Positions 13,801 to 27,293 of a stretch of DNA of 64,000 nucleotides are shown here, piece by piece. The position numbers and the translations under genes were made by a program. How positions within the stretch are numbered: the first letter of the stretch is position 1; each line of letters begins with the position of its first letter. The notes below the pieces were generated by a model. It was not told where the DNA came from. It ran no database searches and worked only from the letters and a program-made list of their open reading frames with translations. Source of the DNA: Rhynochetos jubatus (Eukaryota > Chordata > Aves > Eurypygiformes > Rhynochetidae); the NCBI GenBank assembly GCA_027574665.1, contig CM050658.1:20224317-20288316 (forward strand), read 5' to 3'.

Positions 13801-16800
13801 ATGCTAGGAAATAGCTCCGCACAACAAGGCATAAGCGCAGAATATTCCGTGTGGCCTCCCTGGCTCCTCGGAAGCAACAGGCTGCCAAGCGACTCGCCCC
13901 AGCCGAGTCAGCGGGCCTGAATTCAGCACGTTTTGCCACGGGTTTGGGGTTCGCAGACCTCCCGTGTGAGAGTGGAGCCAGGTCTCTGCTGCTCGGGACA
14001 GGAGGGTGCAGGCTGGGGGGCACGGGCGCTGGGGCGCACGGGAGCTGGGCGGCAGCGTTGGCAGTCACTCCCTGAGGGTGCTGTGTTCTCCCTTGGTCCT
14101 GGAGCTTTGGGCTCCTAGGCTTGGGAAGGTGGCACTGACATTGTTCACCTGTCCAAAATGAGATTGGGATCGTCTTTTTGTATAAAAAGCGGAAGCATTT
14201 GCCTATCTTCTCCCAGCCCCTCCAGGTAGTGGCTTCTTTCCACCGCCGTTGGACCACTAACATCTCTCGCCTTGGGAATACTGTTATTAACAAAACTTGC
14301 TATTCAAGTTTCTGCATGGAATGCTGTCTCTTCCCATCTTTAGCTTTACTGATTCCTTGCTTTAAGATTTTCCAATTCATGGGTTTCTTCTCACAGTCTC
14401 TGTTGCTATACCGAGCATCCTAAACCACTTATTCATTCTTCCCGATGCTTGTCATTGCGCTCTTCTGTCCTAAATATAGGGTAGTATGCCAACGGGAGAA
14501 GCTTGAGAGCAAGCTGAAGTGCTGGGAACACCACTGTTTACTCAGAGGAGTAATCAGCAAAGCCTGGCTGATTCCAGGTCGTGCCGTCGTCTTGCTGCAG
14601 GAGCTTGCACTCGCTACTTTGAGAGCTGGCAGGACTTCTTGAACGACTAGAAGATGTTGTTGACAGCACATGCTAGCTTAGAAATACCCGTTTCTTTCAG
14701 CGCTGTGTACACGGAATAGTAAATTCTGCGTAATTGTTGCTGTTAGGCCTGAAGTATTGGCAGAAGCTGTGGGGCTGATACCAGTAAAGGTGTTCTGCGC
14801 CCTGCCGTGTACCAGTAGGTTTTGTGAGGGGTTTGTTAACCCCGAGCACTTCTCTGCTTTTAGAAATGGCAGGTACTCCCTGCTAGCTCGAGCCCTGCTT
14901 CTCCATTTCTTTCTCCTCTCGCCTTGCACTGCCCAGTGCTGGGCTCGGCTGCTATGAGAAATGAAGGAGGACGCGTGACAGGTAGAGCGAGACCTTTTGC
15001 CAGCTTCGGCGGTGGAGCGCGTGGTCAGACTTGGCTCAAAGCTCGGACCGTAGCTCGTCTTCCACGGACGGCTGGTCTGGAGGAATTCTCGCGTGTCTCC
15101 CATCGGCAGAGCCGTGCTCTGGCAGCGAGGGGCTAACATCGCAGGGAGTGCTGCTGCGTCCTGGCTCATGTGAGCATGCCAGCTGACCAGCCCGAGAGGT
15201 GCTTTGGTGCTTTGCACTGACGAACCGGTGGTCCCGCTTGGGTTTGATGGAGAAGAGGACCGTGGGGTCCTGTGGGAATTTTCCTGTGTTAATGTCAGCA
15301 GCACAAATGTGACATACAGCGTGTTGTCTGCCTGGCAGGAGTGGTGTTGCTCAACGGCAGGAATGTCATCTCCTTGCCTTTTCCATGTCCCCTGGAGAGA
15401 CGAAAAGAGAGATTGTCCTGGGGAGATACCGAGTGCTGTGCCAGCCTGGGGAGGATCTCCAGCTGACGGGAGTAAAACCGTCTGTCTCGTTTCGGCAGCT
15501 ATCTGAAAAGTTCCGTTGTGGGGATCTTTGTGGATGGTTTGTGCTTTTACTGCTGTTGGCTGAGGAATGGTATGGAGGATTTAATTCTGGTAATGGTTAA
15601 TTTGAATGAGGAAAATGCAAACTCTGAATTCTTCTTGGGCAAACAGGGGTCATGTAAATAAATGCCTCTGGCATTCTTTGTGGTGCTTGTAGACTGTCTA
15701 CCAATTACTTCTGGTCTCTTGCTGAATCAGTGGGAGGCTGTTGCTCCTTGAGCTCCAGCTACTTCAGCGGCGACTTGGGCGCAATACAAATAAACACAGT
15801 TGGATTGACCTAGTGTATCTGAGCTCTTGGTATGCTGAAAATGTTTGTTCTTAGGATGTTTGTGCAGTCTGGAGAGCTCTGTACCTTAAACCTGATTCAC
15901 AGAGGACTGTGACTATGTTTAAGCTGTGAAAAATAAAAGATCAACCTGAAGAACATCTACTTTTAGGGCTTGTTCTGAGGGACTGAATAACTTCGAGCCA
16001 ACTACTATGGTGCTGCTGGACAGAAAGTTAATATATTAACCTGCGTGAATATACTAGGTGGGTGCATTTCCTAGCCTAGAGTGTTTCCTGTCTCTGCATC
16101 TCCGGGCACTTACCCATTGGCTTAACGTGCCTCTGGTTCAGCTTTTCTGGGATAAAATTTTAGCTTGCCAGCAGGAAAGGTGGTTGGATACATTTGATGT
16201 TACTGCTTTCTTTGCCGCTGCATTTTTTCGTGAGCATCCGAGCTGATCTGCTGGTGCAACGCTGTCCAGAGGAGATGGTCCAAGGCCACTGGCCAGGCAG
16301 GCCAGCTCCCTTCCTCTTGTGGGTGCCTGCTGGGCCCGTGAGCTGATGGCCTGTGGACCGGCAGAAAGCTCCTGGCTCTCGCGTGTGGTTTGTGAGCTGT
16401 TCTGGGTGTTCTGAGCGGGAGACAAGGCAAGGTGCATGGCGTGGCTTTGTTCGGGGCATGGGGAGGCAACGGGGGCCTCCCTCTTCTGTCGGCGGTGACC
16501 TGCTCGGATGGGCAGATGTGTCTTGAAACCACAGCCTGAGTTAAAGCTGAAGCTTCTGGCCTGATGGTAGCTGTAGCTTCTGCTGGAGCTGTTAGGTGGG
16601 GTGCAAGCCACGTAATGCACCCTAGGAATGCGCCCTGTTTTCCCGAATGCCAGGTCCTGCTCAAGGTCACCTCAGCCAGGCAGTGCTGGTTTATGGGAGC
16701 CAGGCTTGATGCATGCTAGGAAGTTCCCTGGAATGTCTGCCTTGGGTCTCTTCCACATCCAGGGTCCAGTCCCTGGGCAGTGTGCTGGGACCTGAGAGCT

Positions 16801-19800
16801 GGAGGGGGCCACTGGGCTACCACGTACTCCCATGGCTCCTTACAGCAGCCCCCACACGTGTCTAACGGCAGAGAGCTCGGCAGCGGCCCCCCAGACCTTA
16901 ACGCAAATGTTATCCCGCAGTGTGAGCCCCTGAGCTCTGTCACTGCTGGGCCACCTCAGGTCCTGTGCCACCATTGTCGTCCCGGGGCGAGGTGAAGTGT
17001 GCAGGCCGGCTGGGCCAGCGTAAGGCTCGCTGCTTTCAGAGGGGAAAGGTCTGACCTCCGGCACGTGGCTGTGGTGCTGGCAGTTGTCGTGCTGATCTGG
17101 GCTTCCCACCCCCTGGGTTAACTTTCTGCAAATTAGCATCCTGAATGGTCCGTGGAAGGAGCTTGCCCGCACCCCGTCAGCGGTGGCAGAGAGGAGCCGA
17201 GGCCCAGCGTGGAGGAGGCAGCAGAGGTGGGCATGGTCCCCGTGCCTGGGGAGCGGTGGGTTAGCTCAGGCCGCGCGGTCGCCTCAGCCAGCCTCATGGC
17301 TTGATGCGCTTAAAAGGGCCCTTCTCTTTCCCTGCTCTCAGCTGTGCCCTCTTGCCTCCTCCCACGTGCCAGCTGTAGTGCTGAGCTGATGCATTGATGG
17401 ACTGATCCCGCTAACTTGGCATCAAACTGTTCTTTTTTCCAGCTAGACCCTTTCTCCACTGGCTCAGCGACGTGGTCAGGAGGGGGCTTGGACCACCCCC
17501 GGAGGCAAGGAGCCATTGTTTCAGCAGGGCTCTCCCTCGGGACGGTGCTCTTGGCTGTAACAGATACTTTCTTCTTCAGGGCTGAGTTGTGCCCTCCTGG
17601 TTTCGCTGTCCTGCAGGTATCCTCTAGGCCTGGAGAGCAGTTCTTGGTGGGATTGGAGGTACATCATCCCTGACAGACCTTCACACGCAGAGGGTGAGGC
17701 TCGCAAACAGCAGTGGAACTTGTCCCAGCCCTGCAGGTGGACAGTGTTCAGCTTTGGTTTGGGTTTTCCTTTAGAAAAACTGGCTCCTAACATGTAAACG
17801 GATATTTGAATGATATTTAACCCCCTTTTCTTGTGCTGTGGTCTCACCACAGTGCTCGGCTCTGGCATTTGCCATCATTACAACCCCGAGTGAGGGCACC
17901 GTGTGTATTTTGTACTGTGCTTTTTGAGGACGTCTCAAGTCATAGAGGGTTACATGGGCCGCTTCAGACATATTTTAGATCCTGGCTCCTCGGATCTTTC
18001 CAACAAATTGGCTTAGAAGCCTCTTCACGCAATACCTGATGTGGCAAGTGCTGCTCTGTAAGGACCTGACTGGCGGCATTCCTCCCCTCCCTCCTCAGGG
18101 GCTGAGATTACGGGAGAGGGTTCAGTTTACCCTAGCGTAGTTACAGGTCACGCAAGTGCTGAATGCGTAGAAGCGATGGATCGACGCTGGGTCTTTTCTT
18201 TTTTCGAGCTAGACTGTACATTTAGACTTCAGAAAGCTTAATCTCCTGTGAAGTGTGTTCCTTACGGGTGGGGATTAGCATTCAGTAATTTTGATAAGGG
18301 TTTCCAGTAGCAGTTACCCACTATTTTATATCGGTCCCAAGGGCTAGGGATTGATTTTTGGATGAGCTCGCGTAAGGAAGGGCTGGGCGATAGTTTGAAC
18401 CAGCGGTTTGCCACTCGTGCGTTGAATTACAACAAGCGACGCAAAAGCCTCATGCTGCCGTCGCGACTTCAGGTCGGGATTGTACTGATGTGAATGTCTG
18501 AGGCTGCAGTGATTCCCTATTCATGTTCCTTAGACTTTCTAGTTAGGACTTGACATCTGTGGAGTGTCAGAGCTCTCTGTGCTGTAGGAGCCGATTCCTG
18601 CATGAAAGGCCATGCATGGTGTTTTCCCACCCCAAAGGAAGTATTTCCAGTGGAATTTTTATGATACTGCCTGAGGCCAGCATTGGAGAATAAAAGGTGG
18701 TTATTTTAAACCTTCCCTGAATTAAACTTTGCAGGATCCTATTGGGAAGACAGGCACAGAATCTGTAACTGTGTCTCTCTCTAAAAAATGAGACTGCTAC
18801 CTCTACGGACACAGTGCAAAGACTGGCTGGGGATGAGGGTGGGACTGCGCCGGTTCAAGGGGACGTATTCCTCTAGTGTTTTTCCTAAAATGCAAAACCC
18901 CTTTGCGTATCTCCTCCAGAAATCTTGAGCATCTTGCCTTTCTCCTGCATCCCGTAGAGCGAAGACATGCCGGAAAGTATCATTTCAGTAACACTGGCAA
19001 CAACTGGGCTTAACAGGCACAAACGACCTGTGGCGTGGATGTCGTTACTCCTTGCGTTGGGTTCGTTTAAACCTCGGCCAGCGGGGTGTGGGTGCGCGAG
19101 TGGCCCTGCAGATTTTGGAGGGTGGTCACAATGCAGATCTGTCCATCCCCTGTGGAATAAAGTGTCAGGAATAGGTCAGTAACTGTTATTTTAATTAGCG
19201 TCCAGGCCAACTCAGGCATTTTTACAGATGGGCACATGTGTTTTTGTTGGTGGCAGTGATACAGGAGTGATTTGGACTAATGAGCTCATGTGATCCAACA
19301 TAAAGCTCTGTGCTGTGGTGCTGTATGTGTTTGCACGGTGCCGGTTCGGTTCCCTCAGGACGAGTTGTTCGGCCAAACCGTGCCACTTGGCATCCTCTGC
19401 GTGGGGGATGCTGCGCTACCGGCAGTGTTTGTGAAGCCAGCGCTTTATGCATATCCGTGTGCCAGCGGCCTTGTGCCGCTTGCCCTTTCAGGAAACACTT
19501 TATCGCATCTTAGAATGAAATTTTGTTTGAATATCAAGGGTCAGCCTTTAGGGAGGTAAGAAGTTTGATCTTCTGAGATTGACAGTTGCTGAGAATAAAT
19601 ACAGACCTTCAGAAAAGTACAGGGGAAGCCAAAGCAATGTGTTGTAATGGTACTGCGTGCTAAGCGCCGCAAACCCTTGGCAGTAAACTGTAAAAAAAGA
19701 GACAAGAATAGGGCTTTATAGCCTCATGAAAACTTGGTAATCGAAGCTAATGGGGAAAAAGGGCTTCTGGCAAAGGTGTAAAATATATATTGTGGATGTA

Positions 19801-22800
19801 AAGCATTGAGAAGGCGGTGGTGCTCCCCAGTGTAGTAATGGTGATAAGCCGGGATAAAAGTTGAGTGCCGTTCTGTCTGAACGTGGCAGAGCGAAGTACT
19901 CCGTGATTACCATGGCTAATTGAGGCGTGAGAAGGCTTGCTGAAAAGCCTACATCAGAGGTGGACGCGCTCCTGGAGCCTACAAGCAGGGCTGCAGCCCT
20001 GTGATGTGGTTCCGTCACCACCCTCACCTCAAACTGGTACCGTTGCACTGCATGTCCCTCATTCCTGGAAACTGGAATCCTGACCCCCCTCTCCTTTTTC
20101 CCTGCCACACTGGTTCAGTGCTGCTGTGCCAAAGCCAGTCATGCTCCTGAAAAAGCTGAGAGCGCGGGACGTGCTGGGACAGGTAGGGCCGTGCATTGCT
20201 CAGCAACTGGACGTGGCTGGGAGCTCACCCGGTCTGGCTGTCGACCGTGCCTGGCCCGTGGGCGTCCTGGGGCAGAGGGGTCGTGGTACTGTCCTGCCCT
20301 CACAGGAAGTAGCTGTTTCCTGCAGAGCTCCCCACCGCGTCCTGGTGCTGTGCGCTTCTCTCCGGCCGCATCCTGGTGCTGTGCGCCTCCGTCCCTTTTC
20401 CCTTCCCTCGTCTGCAGGCTACTAAAGCTTTCCCTGGAGGTGGTGTAGCGAGCTTAACCCTGCTGACTTCAGGTAAGCCTTTTCACACCTTTTACGGGTT
20501 TCTTACGGTGTGTTCACACGGTGGCTGAAAACCCTTGCCTTGATGTGATGCTTCAGATCGTTTGAGGCAGCGTCTACCCTGCTTCAGAAAGAAAAGCTGG
20601 GAATGGAGGAGGCAGTGGGACTTAGGATTTGATTTTTCCCGAGGCTGAGGTGAAATCAAGATCCCACAAAGAGGGGCCGTTCTGCCCTCTGCGCCGTGGC
20701 CGCGCACGCCTGCGTGTTGCGAGGGGTCGGTCAGCTCAGATCCTGCTGGAAGAGCAGTCTGCCGCCAGCGTGAGGGAGATCACCGAGAGCAAGGCTGGGT
20801 GCAGAGCTCTTCCCTGGGAGTTCCTTTCGGGCACGGTCACTCCAGCTGAGAGCCCGGGGAAGCATGCTTCACGTGAAGTCCGGTTTTCTGGTCATATATG
20901 GGAATTGAGGCTAAGCTGCCTCCCTGTGCGAGTGTTTAGGGGTGGGATTCTTCTTTAAGCAGTGACTTCAGATGGTGATTCTCGGTGAATTCTGCGCAGC
21001 TGACTCGATGCCCTGTTTGGGACTCCTAGGCTGTGCCAGCTGGAAAGGTCAGCTGAGCTAGGAGCGCCTAGGCGCAGGGCTAGGTGTCTGGTTTGCAGCG
21101 AGGAACAGCCACCCTCGCTGTCGATAGGAGCAGACGGCTCAGCTCTGCGGCCTGAGCCGATCCAGGAGCGGACACCTTTCGTTTCCTAGCGTGTCAGCGT
21201 CTGCTCCGGGTCAAGGCAGACCCAGGCATGTTGTAAGCACATGGGCCCACATCCCTACAGAGCAGGAGAGCTGTCTGCCCCGCACTGGGACCAGAGGAAG
21301 AGTTGGTGGGAAACTGGGCGATGTAAATCTACTCCAGGGAGATGGTCTTGAGGATCGGCTGTAATTGAAGTGACCAGCGTCCTCCTGCTTGGGCTTTGAG
21401 GGAGCAGCCAGCTGAGCTGATCTGCAGGGCACTTTTAAAGGCACACAGTTGTCCTGTTCACCTCGCCTCTCCCCACTGGAGAGGAATTCCTGCGTCAGCA
21501 GAGCTGGGGGGTTATTTTTCTTCTTCAGGCTTGGTTGGGAGGAGTGTACATTTGAACTCTTCTGGGTGTAACGAGTTAAAGATCCTTCTGGAGCAGAAAC
21601 AACGGCAAACACTGCTGCTCCCCTTCTGGGTGGCGATCCCGAGCGGAAGCGTGGCTCTTTGGGGAAAACGGTGCTACACCAGTAGCTGATGCTGCCGTGC
21701 AGACTGCGTATTGCTCCAGGTTTTTATCCCAGGCTGGTCTCCTGGACTCGGACAAGTGGACAATGTGGAGGCTGTCCGTGCAGGAAAGAGGTCTTGCAGC
21801 AGCATCTTGTTCCATTTGCTGTTGGCAGGCTTTGGAGCGGTCCCTTGCATGGAAAAGTCACATGAGAAAAGCATTTAATGTATTTTTAGATGTCTTTTAA
21901 AGTGGCTTAGTAGCTGAAAAGAAACCTGCGTCAGGTCACTCGCCTGCTTGCAGCAGTTTGCCCAGAAGCGCTTGAGCAGACTATTAACGTGGAATGGATC
22001 CAGTCGGAGACTTCTGCCGTAAGGGAACTGCGTGGCCGGCTACTGGGACGCAGCTGGCTGTGGGAGGTGGCCCTTGCTGTCTGCATGTGCTGCTTAGATG
22101 CTGGTTAGGACAATAGTGGGAAATGAAGGGGAGATGCCCAGCTGAAACCAGTTTAATTTCTTTTTCCCTTTATCTTTTGGAACTGTTTGGGTTTTCCTTG
22201 GTGGCTTCATGCACAGCACAGTTTTTCACAGCATCCAAACTCGACATGCTCAGCTTTTTCGGTTGGTTTGAGCCAGTGCAGCTGGCAGAGAAGGTCCTGC
22301 CTTTCGCTGGTGCAAGGGAGAAGTGGTGTTGCAGACCCCGCACCCACCCAGGAAGCTGAGCCAGATGGAAACTGGCCTCTTGTCTCTTGCTGGGTTTTTT
22401 ATGTGTCAGTTCCCCCATCCACTTCTCTGTGCAGCTGTAACACTTGTACCAGCAGAAAGGGGAGAGAGGAGTGGGATGGGAGAGGTGGAAATGCTTCCCC
22501 TGGAAGTAACACCAGCTTAAAAGGACCATGTAGCTGGCTGTGATGCTGCTGTGGGTCTTCACGGTGGTCAGGGCACATCTGCCTTGGGAGGGTGAGTTGG
22601 GGAGAAGGTACATCCGTTCCTTTCTCTACAAACCATCGAGTTTCCAAGTCTTTGCCACCGCAGGAGAACGCGTACTGCTTCTGGGCCCCGTGTTGCGTGA
22701 TCTCCTGGGGGAGATCTCCTGTGGGCCATTGAATAGGAGGAAAAGTGCGCTGGAGTAGGAAGGAAGCATGATGCACTGCATCGCCTTGCGTCAGGGACGG

Positions 22801-25800
22801 GAGCATCGCTGCAACGCACGCGTTGGGGGGTGGAAGCTATTTCTGTGGAAGCGTGAGCTGAAATCCTGGGTTGCGTGTGCAGGGTGAGATTATCGGCGGG
22901 TCAGTTATTTGGTGATTGTTTGGCGACTGGGCTGTTAGTGCCTACCAGGTGAGAAGAAAATTAATGTCCAGGAGTCCTGCCCTTTCAGAATAAGGTAAAG
23001 GAATGGGAAGCAATGGCAGGCGAGGAGAGCAGGGGGCTTGAGAGAAGCCTCCGTTAAGAGCAGCAGTATTTACGTAAAAGCTAACACAAAATATTAATGT
23101 AAATAAGGCAAGCTGTGATTTTTTACCTTGGAGCATCTGGTGAGGTGACTCTTCAATGACAGCGTGTAGGCAGGTGGGACGAGAGAGCCGGGAAGTGCCA
23201 GATCGCTCTCCTTGTTCTCTGAAACTGTTTTGACCATAAATGATGAAAGTCTTGTGTGTGACGCGGGGAGGAGGAAGCCAGACCAAAGCAAAACCTGGAG
23301 AAGGTGTGCTTTTTTTTGTGTAGTTACTAGGGTGCTTAATAGCGGGAAGTAGCAGCTGGGGGGAGACTATGGCTTTCGCATCTCTTGAAGCCTTTGGCTC
23401 GAGATGGACTCAACCAAGATGTGGTAACTTCAGGGACCTGTGTGACAGGTCTCACTGGGTGCTGGCCTTCGATGCGATGTGGGCATGTTACAGAACAGAA
23501 TCTAAAATACAAATGTTGAGCTTTTCTATACGAGCAGCTAAGCTTAAACGTTTATTTAGCAAGCAAATTTGTTTTTCTTGTCCCTGTCACTTAAAATGAG
23601 CGTGGCAGCGCTAAGAGCTCGCCCAAAGCCCCAGATCGCTGCTTAATTTATGCTGCCTCAATCTGAGCCCGGGTTTTTGGAGATGAATTTCAACGGAGAA
23701 AGCGGAGCGGGTGCTGGAGCACGGTGTTTGTTGGTGGGGACGCTGGTTGAGGTGGTCTCGGGGGGGTGCCACAAAACTGGTGCCCGCCACGTGCTGCCTG
23801 GGCCAGGTTAAAGCCGGGTGCGTGCTCAGGCTGTGGCCAGGCGGGAGAGCACGGCAGCAGATGGACGGCTGCATCTGCCGCTGTCGGGACTGCCTTGTAG
23901 GGAGATGTGCTGCCAGCCCCTGGACCTTTCCAGCCCTCCTGGACCGGCTGCCGGCCATTTCTGGGAAGGCTCCCAGGGCTGGTGGCTCCTGCGAGCTTTG
24001 CCCGCAGGGCTGGGGACACCCGGAGTGCATTTTAGTCCGTGTATAAATACCAGCAGGTTTCAGATGCGCTGCAGATTCTCCTCTGGTCCTCTTTTAAGCC
24101 CGAGTCATAAATAGGTTGGTGCTTGCTTGTAGGTCCGGCAGATCTGTCATTCAAATGATGTAATGATTAAACTCGGCTCCGCGACGGCTTTCCTGCAGCG
24201 CTGCTCTCCTAGGTCTTGGTTTTCTGTTCTCTTCAGGCCTGAGCATCGCAGGAGCCAGGTGAGATACGTTCAGGCCCTGAAAAAAAGTTAGCTTAGCAGA
24301 ACCTGCTATGAAGTGACGTTTCTTGCGGTGAGCTGGACCGGCCGCAGTCTCTTCTTTGGATGCGGGCGCTGACTGTCCTCTCTGCTTCCCGGGGAGCCCG
24401 TCCCGGCTGCAGCACAGCTTTGCACCACCTTTTGTATGTAATGCTCTCTGGAACAAGTGTCATTTAAAAAGTATCCAGCCAAGAAAGAGCACAAGGTGTA
24501 ATTGTAGTGTGGGGCGGGTTGTTTTTTCTTTTTAGGATGGTAGTTTCTATTCAAGGGAATTGGCGGCGCCTGGCCTTTGGCCCTGGGCAAGAGATGAGCT
24601 TTGAGGCTGCGTCCCTTCGCTGCAGGGCTGAGGTAGGTTTCTGAACTCCAAACACTGCAAAAGCTCAAATCAAGCCATTCCTTGCGCTTCTGGTATTTTT
24701 ATAGTTAACCTGTGAAGCTTTTGTGTACGAAGCAGAGGTCCTGGGAAGGGATGAGAAACAAGCTATTTTTACTCCATCACAAATAGGGCTTGGCATGTTT
24801 ATTTTAGACTCCGGAGCCGCTCAGGCCAGTGTGGGGTTTTTTATAGTCTTCTACAGTTACTATCAGATTAAAAAATAAATGTGAACTCTGGAAATCACAG
24901 GAAAATAGGGTGCCCCGGTGTACTTGGCTCCGTGAGGCTCTGCGGAAGCTGCAGGGAGGAGTTGGTGTTGCTGGTGCCGTGCCGGCCTTGGGGGTCTCCC
25001 GCACGTCAGAGGAGGCTCTGCTGAGCCACCAGCTGACGATGGACTATCCTTCTATTGCATAAACTGCCCTGCAGAGACAGGGTTGCCTTGCTGGTTGTCC
25101 TGGCTGGATTCTGAAGTTCCCAGCCGAATAACTGGAGGAGCTTGAGGTGCAAGAGCGGAGCTTGGCCGTTAGGTGGGCGATGCTGCAGCAGGTCACTTGC
25201 CTCCTGCTCCAGAGAAGATTCGAGTTGCCACGTCGTCAGCATTGCTTGAATCCTTATTTTTTATTTTGGCTGTGGAGAAGTTCACCAGGCAGCGGGAGGT
25301 GAAATTAATGAGACTGGCTCGTTTTTCTCCTGCCACTGGAGTCTGAAAGAGGGAGGATTTAGGTCAGTCCTGCTCTCGAACAGCGGGAGGACCCGGGGTG
25401 GGTGCCGTCCCCAGCCCTGCGTGGCTGGCTCTCGCGTCATGCCGACGTGGTGGGCTTGTGGAGTGTCCCTTTAATTGCAGGTGGGTTATATGCAGGCGCT
25501 TCAGATTTTGAAGCTCTTCATCCCAGTTTATTATTAGAAGCTATTAAAAGCATGGCCAGTGGTGTGTTCGCACTGGGGCGGTGCCGTGCACGGTTTTCAG
25601 CGGTGGGTCACAGCCTCTGCGTGTCGGGCGTTGTACAAACGTGTAACCCAAGCGGCCCAAGCTGCGTCTGCCGGCACAGACTTACCTCAGCTCCCTAGGC
25701 AGCAGTTAGCCCAGACCTCCGGGCTGGGGGATGCCGGCTGAGCCCCTGGTCCGATCTGGCCCCTTTGGGGCGCAGGCTGGAGACGTAGCTGCTCCCAGGG

Positions 25801-26896
25801 ACTGCGGTACTTGTCGTGAAACGATGCTCTACCGAGAAACCAGTCGCGTTATGGACTGTTGGTGCACTAACGAACACCACTGATAGTCATTTACAGTTAG
25901 AGCAATTTGCACACTTAAAACTCTAAAGCTGGTTAATTATTACTGCTAAATCTAACGAATCGCGCTGCTGCTGATACGTTACCCGTCCCTCCACGCTGCT
26001 TCATGTTAGGGTGCGAGTCTGTCCCGGTTTGCCCTCCCACGGCAGCTCTTCTGGACACGGACTGGGTGGAGAGCCCGGCAGGTTGTCCAGGCGGCTTCCC
26101 CAGCATCCTGAGAAGGGGGCTCAGTCTGCACGCTGGGATCATGCCTGTCCCTACCTGCTCCCGCCACAGGGAGATTGACCCTTTGTTCTTTATATTACAC
26201 CTTTTTCTCCACTGTTTATGGACCCACCTATTCATTGCCTCTGTCCCTCCCTTCCTCTGTCCAGGTTCCCAAATAGCAGCTTCTTAGTACTTTTTGCTCC
26301 TTGGTTTCAACTCTGCTACATCCGTACCCAAATCTGGTGTTTCTGTTACTCGGGCAATCTCAGCCGCGTGCGGCTGTATCGTTGCAGTGGTCATCTCGGT
26401 ATGGGTGGCCTTGCAAGTGTCCACACCCCAAAGCTCCCCTACAACTAAGTGACTCATGTGGGTGGCACATGGGTGCCCTATACCAGACAGATGTCCCTAA
26501 GACAAATCGGCTTTGATTCCTCTACGTGTGTCCAATTAAGCCGCTTCTTGTGTGCAATCTGCATATCAGTACAACAAATTAACATTTTTCAGTTTTTAGG
26601 CTCCTGCGGCATCCTTACCCTGGAGCTGTTGGAACCGCTGCCGCGGCTCCCTGCGAAGGAGCGGTGCTCCACAGGACCTTCTGCTTGCAGCTGCCTGCAG
26701 AAGAATTTACAGCCTGAGCTGTAATGATGGGAAAGAAGATAGAGGGGTCATCTAGCCCTGCTCCTGCTGAAACAAACCGGTGTGCCTTTGGTCACGGAGC
26801 ATGGCCCCTCTAACCTGATTTAGCTGCTAACCCATGAGGCATGCTGGCCTGCAGCTGCCTGCCCTGTACCTGCCCCAGCAGGCATGCCTTCTCTCC

Positions 26897-27293
26897 ATAG
26901 AATCACAGGATGGTTGGGGTTGGAAGGGACCTTCAAGCCCATCCAGTTCCAACTCCCTGCCATGGGCAGGGACACCCTCCACTAGCCCAGGTTGCTCCAA
27001 GCCTCATCCAGCCTGGCCTTGGACACTGCCAGGGATGGGGCACCCACAGCTTCTCTGGGCAACCTGTCCCAGTGCTTCCCCACCCTCTCTGGGAAGAACT
27101 TCTTCCTGATATCCAATCTAAATCTTCCCTCTTTCAGTTTAAAGCCATTACCCCCTGTCCTGTCACTACAGACCCTTGTGAAAGTTCCACCCCAGCTTCC
27201 TTGTAGCCGCCCAGGCACTGGAAGGTGTTACAAGGTCTCCCCAGAGCCTTCCCTTCTCCAGGCTGAACTGCCCCAACTCTCCTGCCCCTTTCG
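26897..27293 (-). mobile_element. CR1 LINE, 3' end fragment
   Basis: It starts with the reverse-complemented CR1 tail (ATAGAATCACAGGATGG), followed by GGTTGGAAGGGACC and the usual 3' region with AACCTGTCCCAGTGC. 5'-truncated, as most CR1 copies are. No coding capacity. Confidence 0.9.
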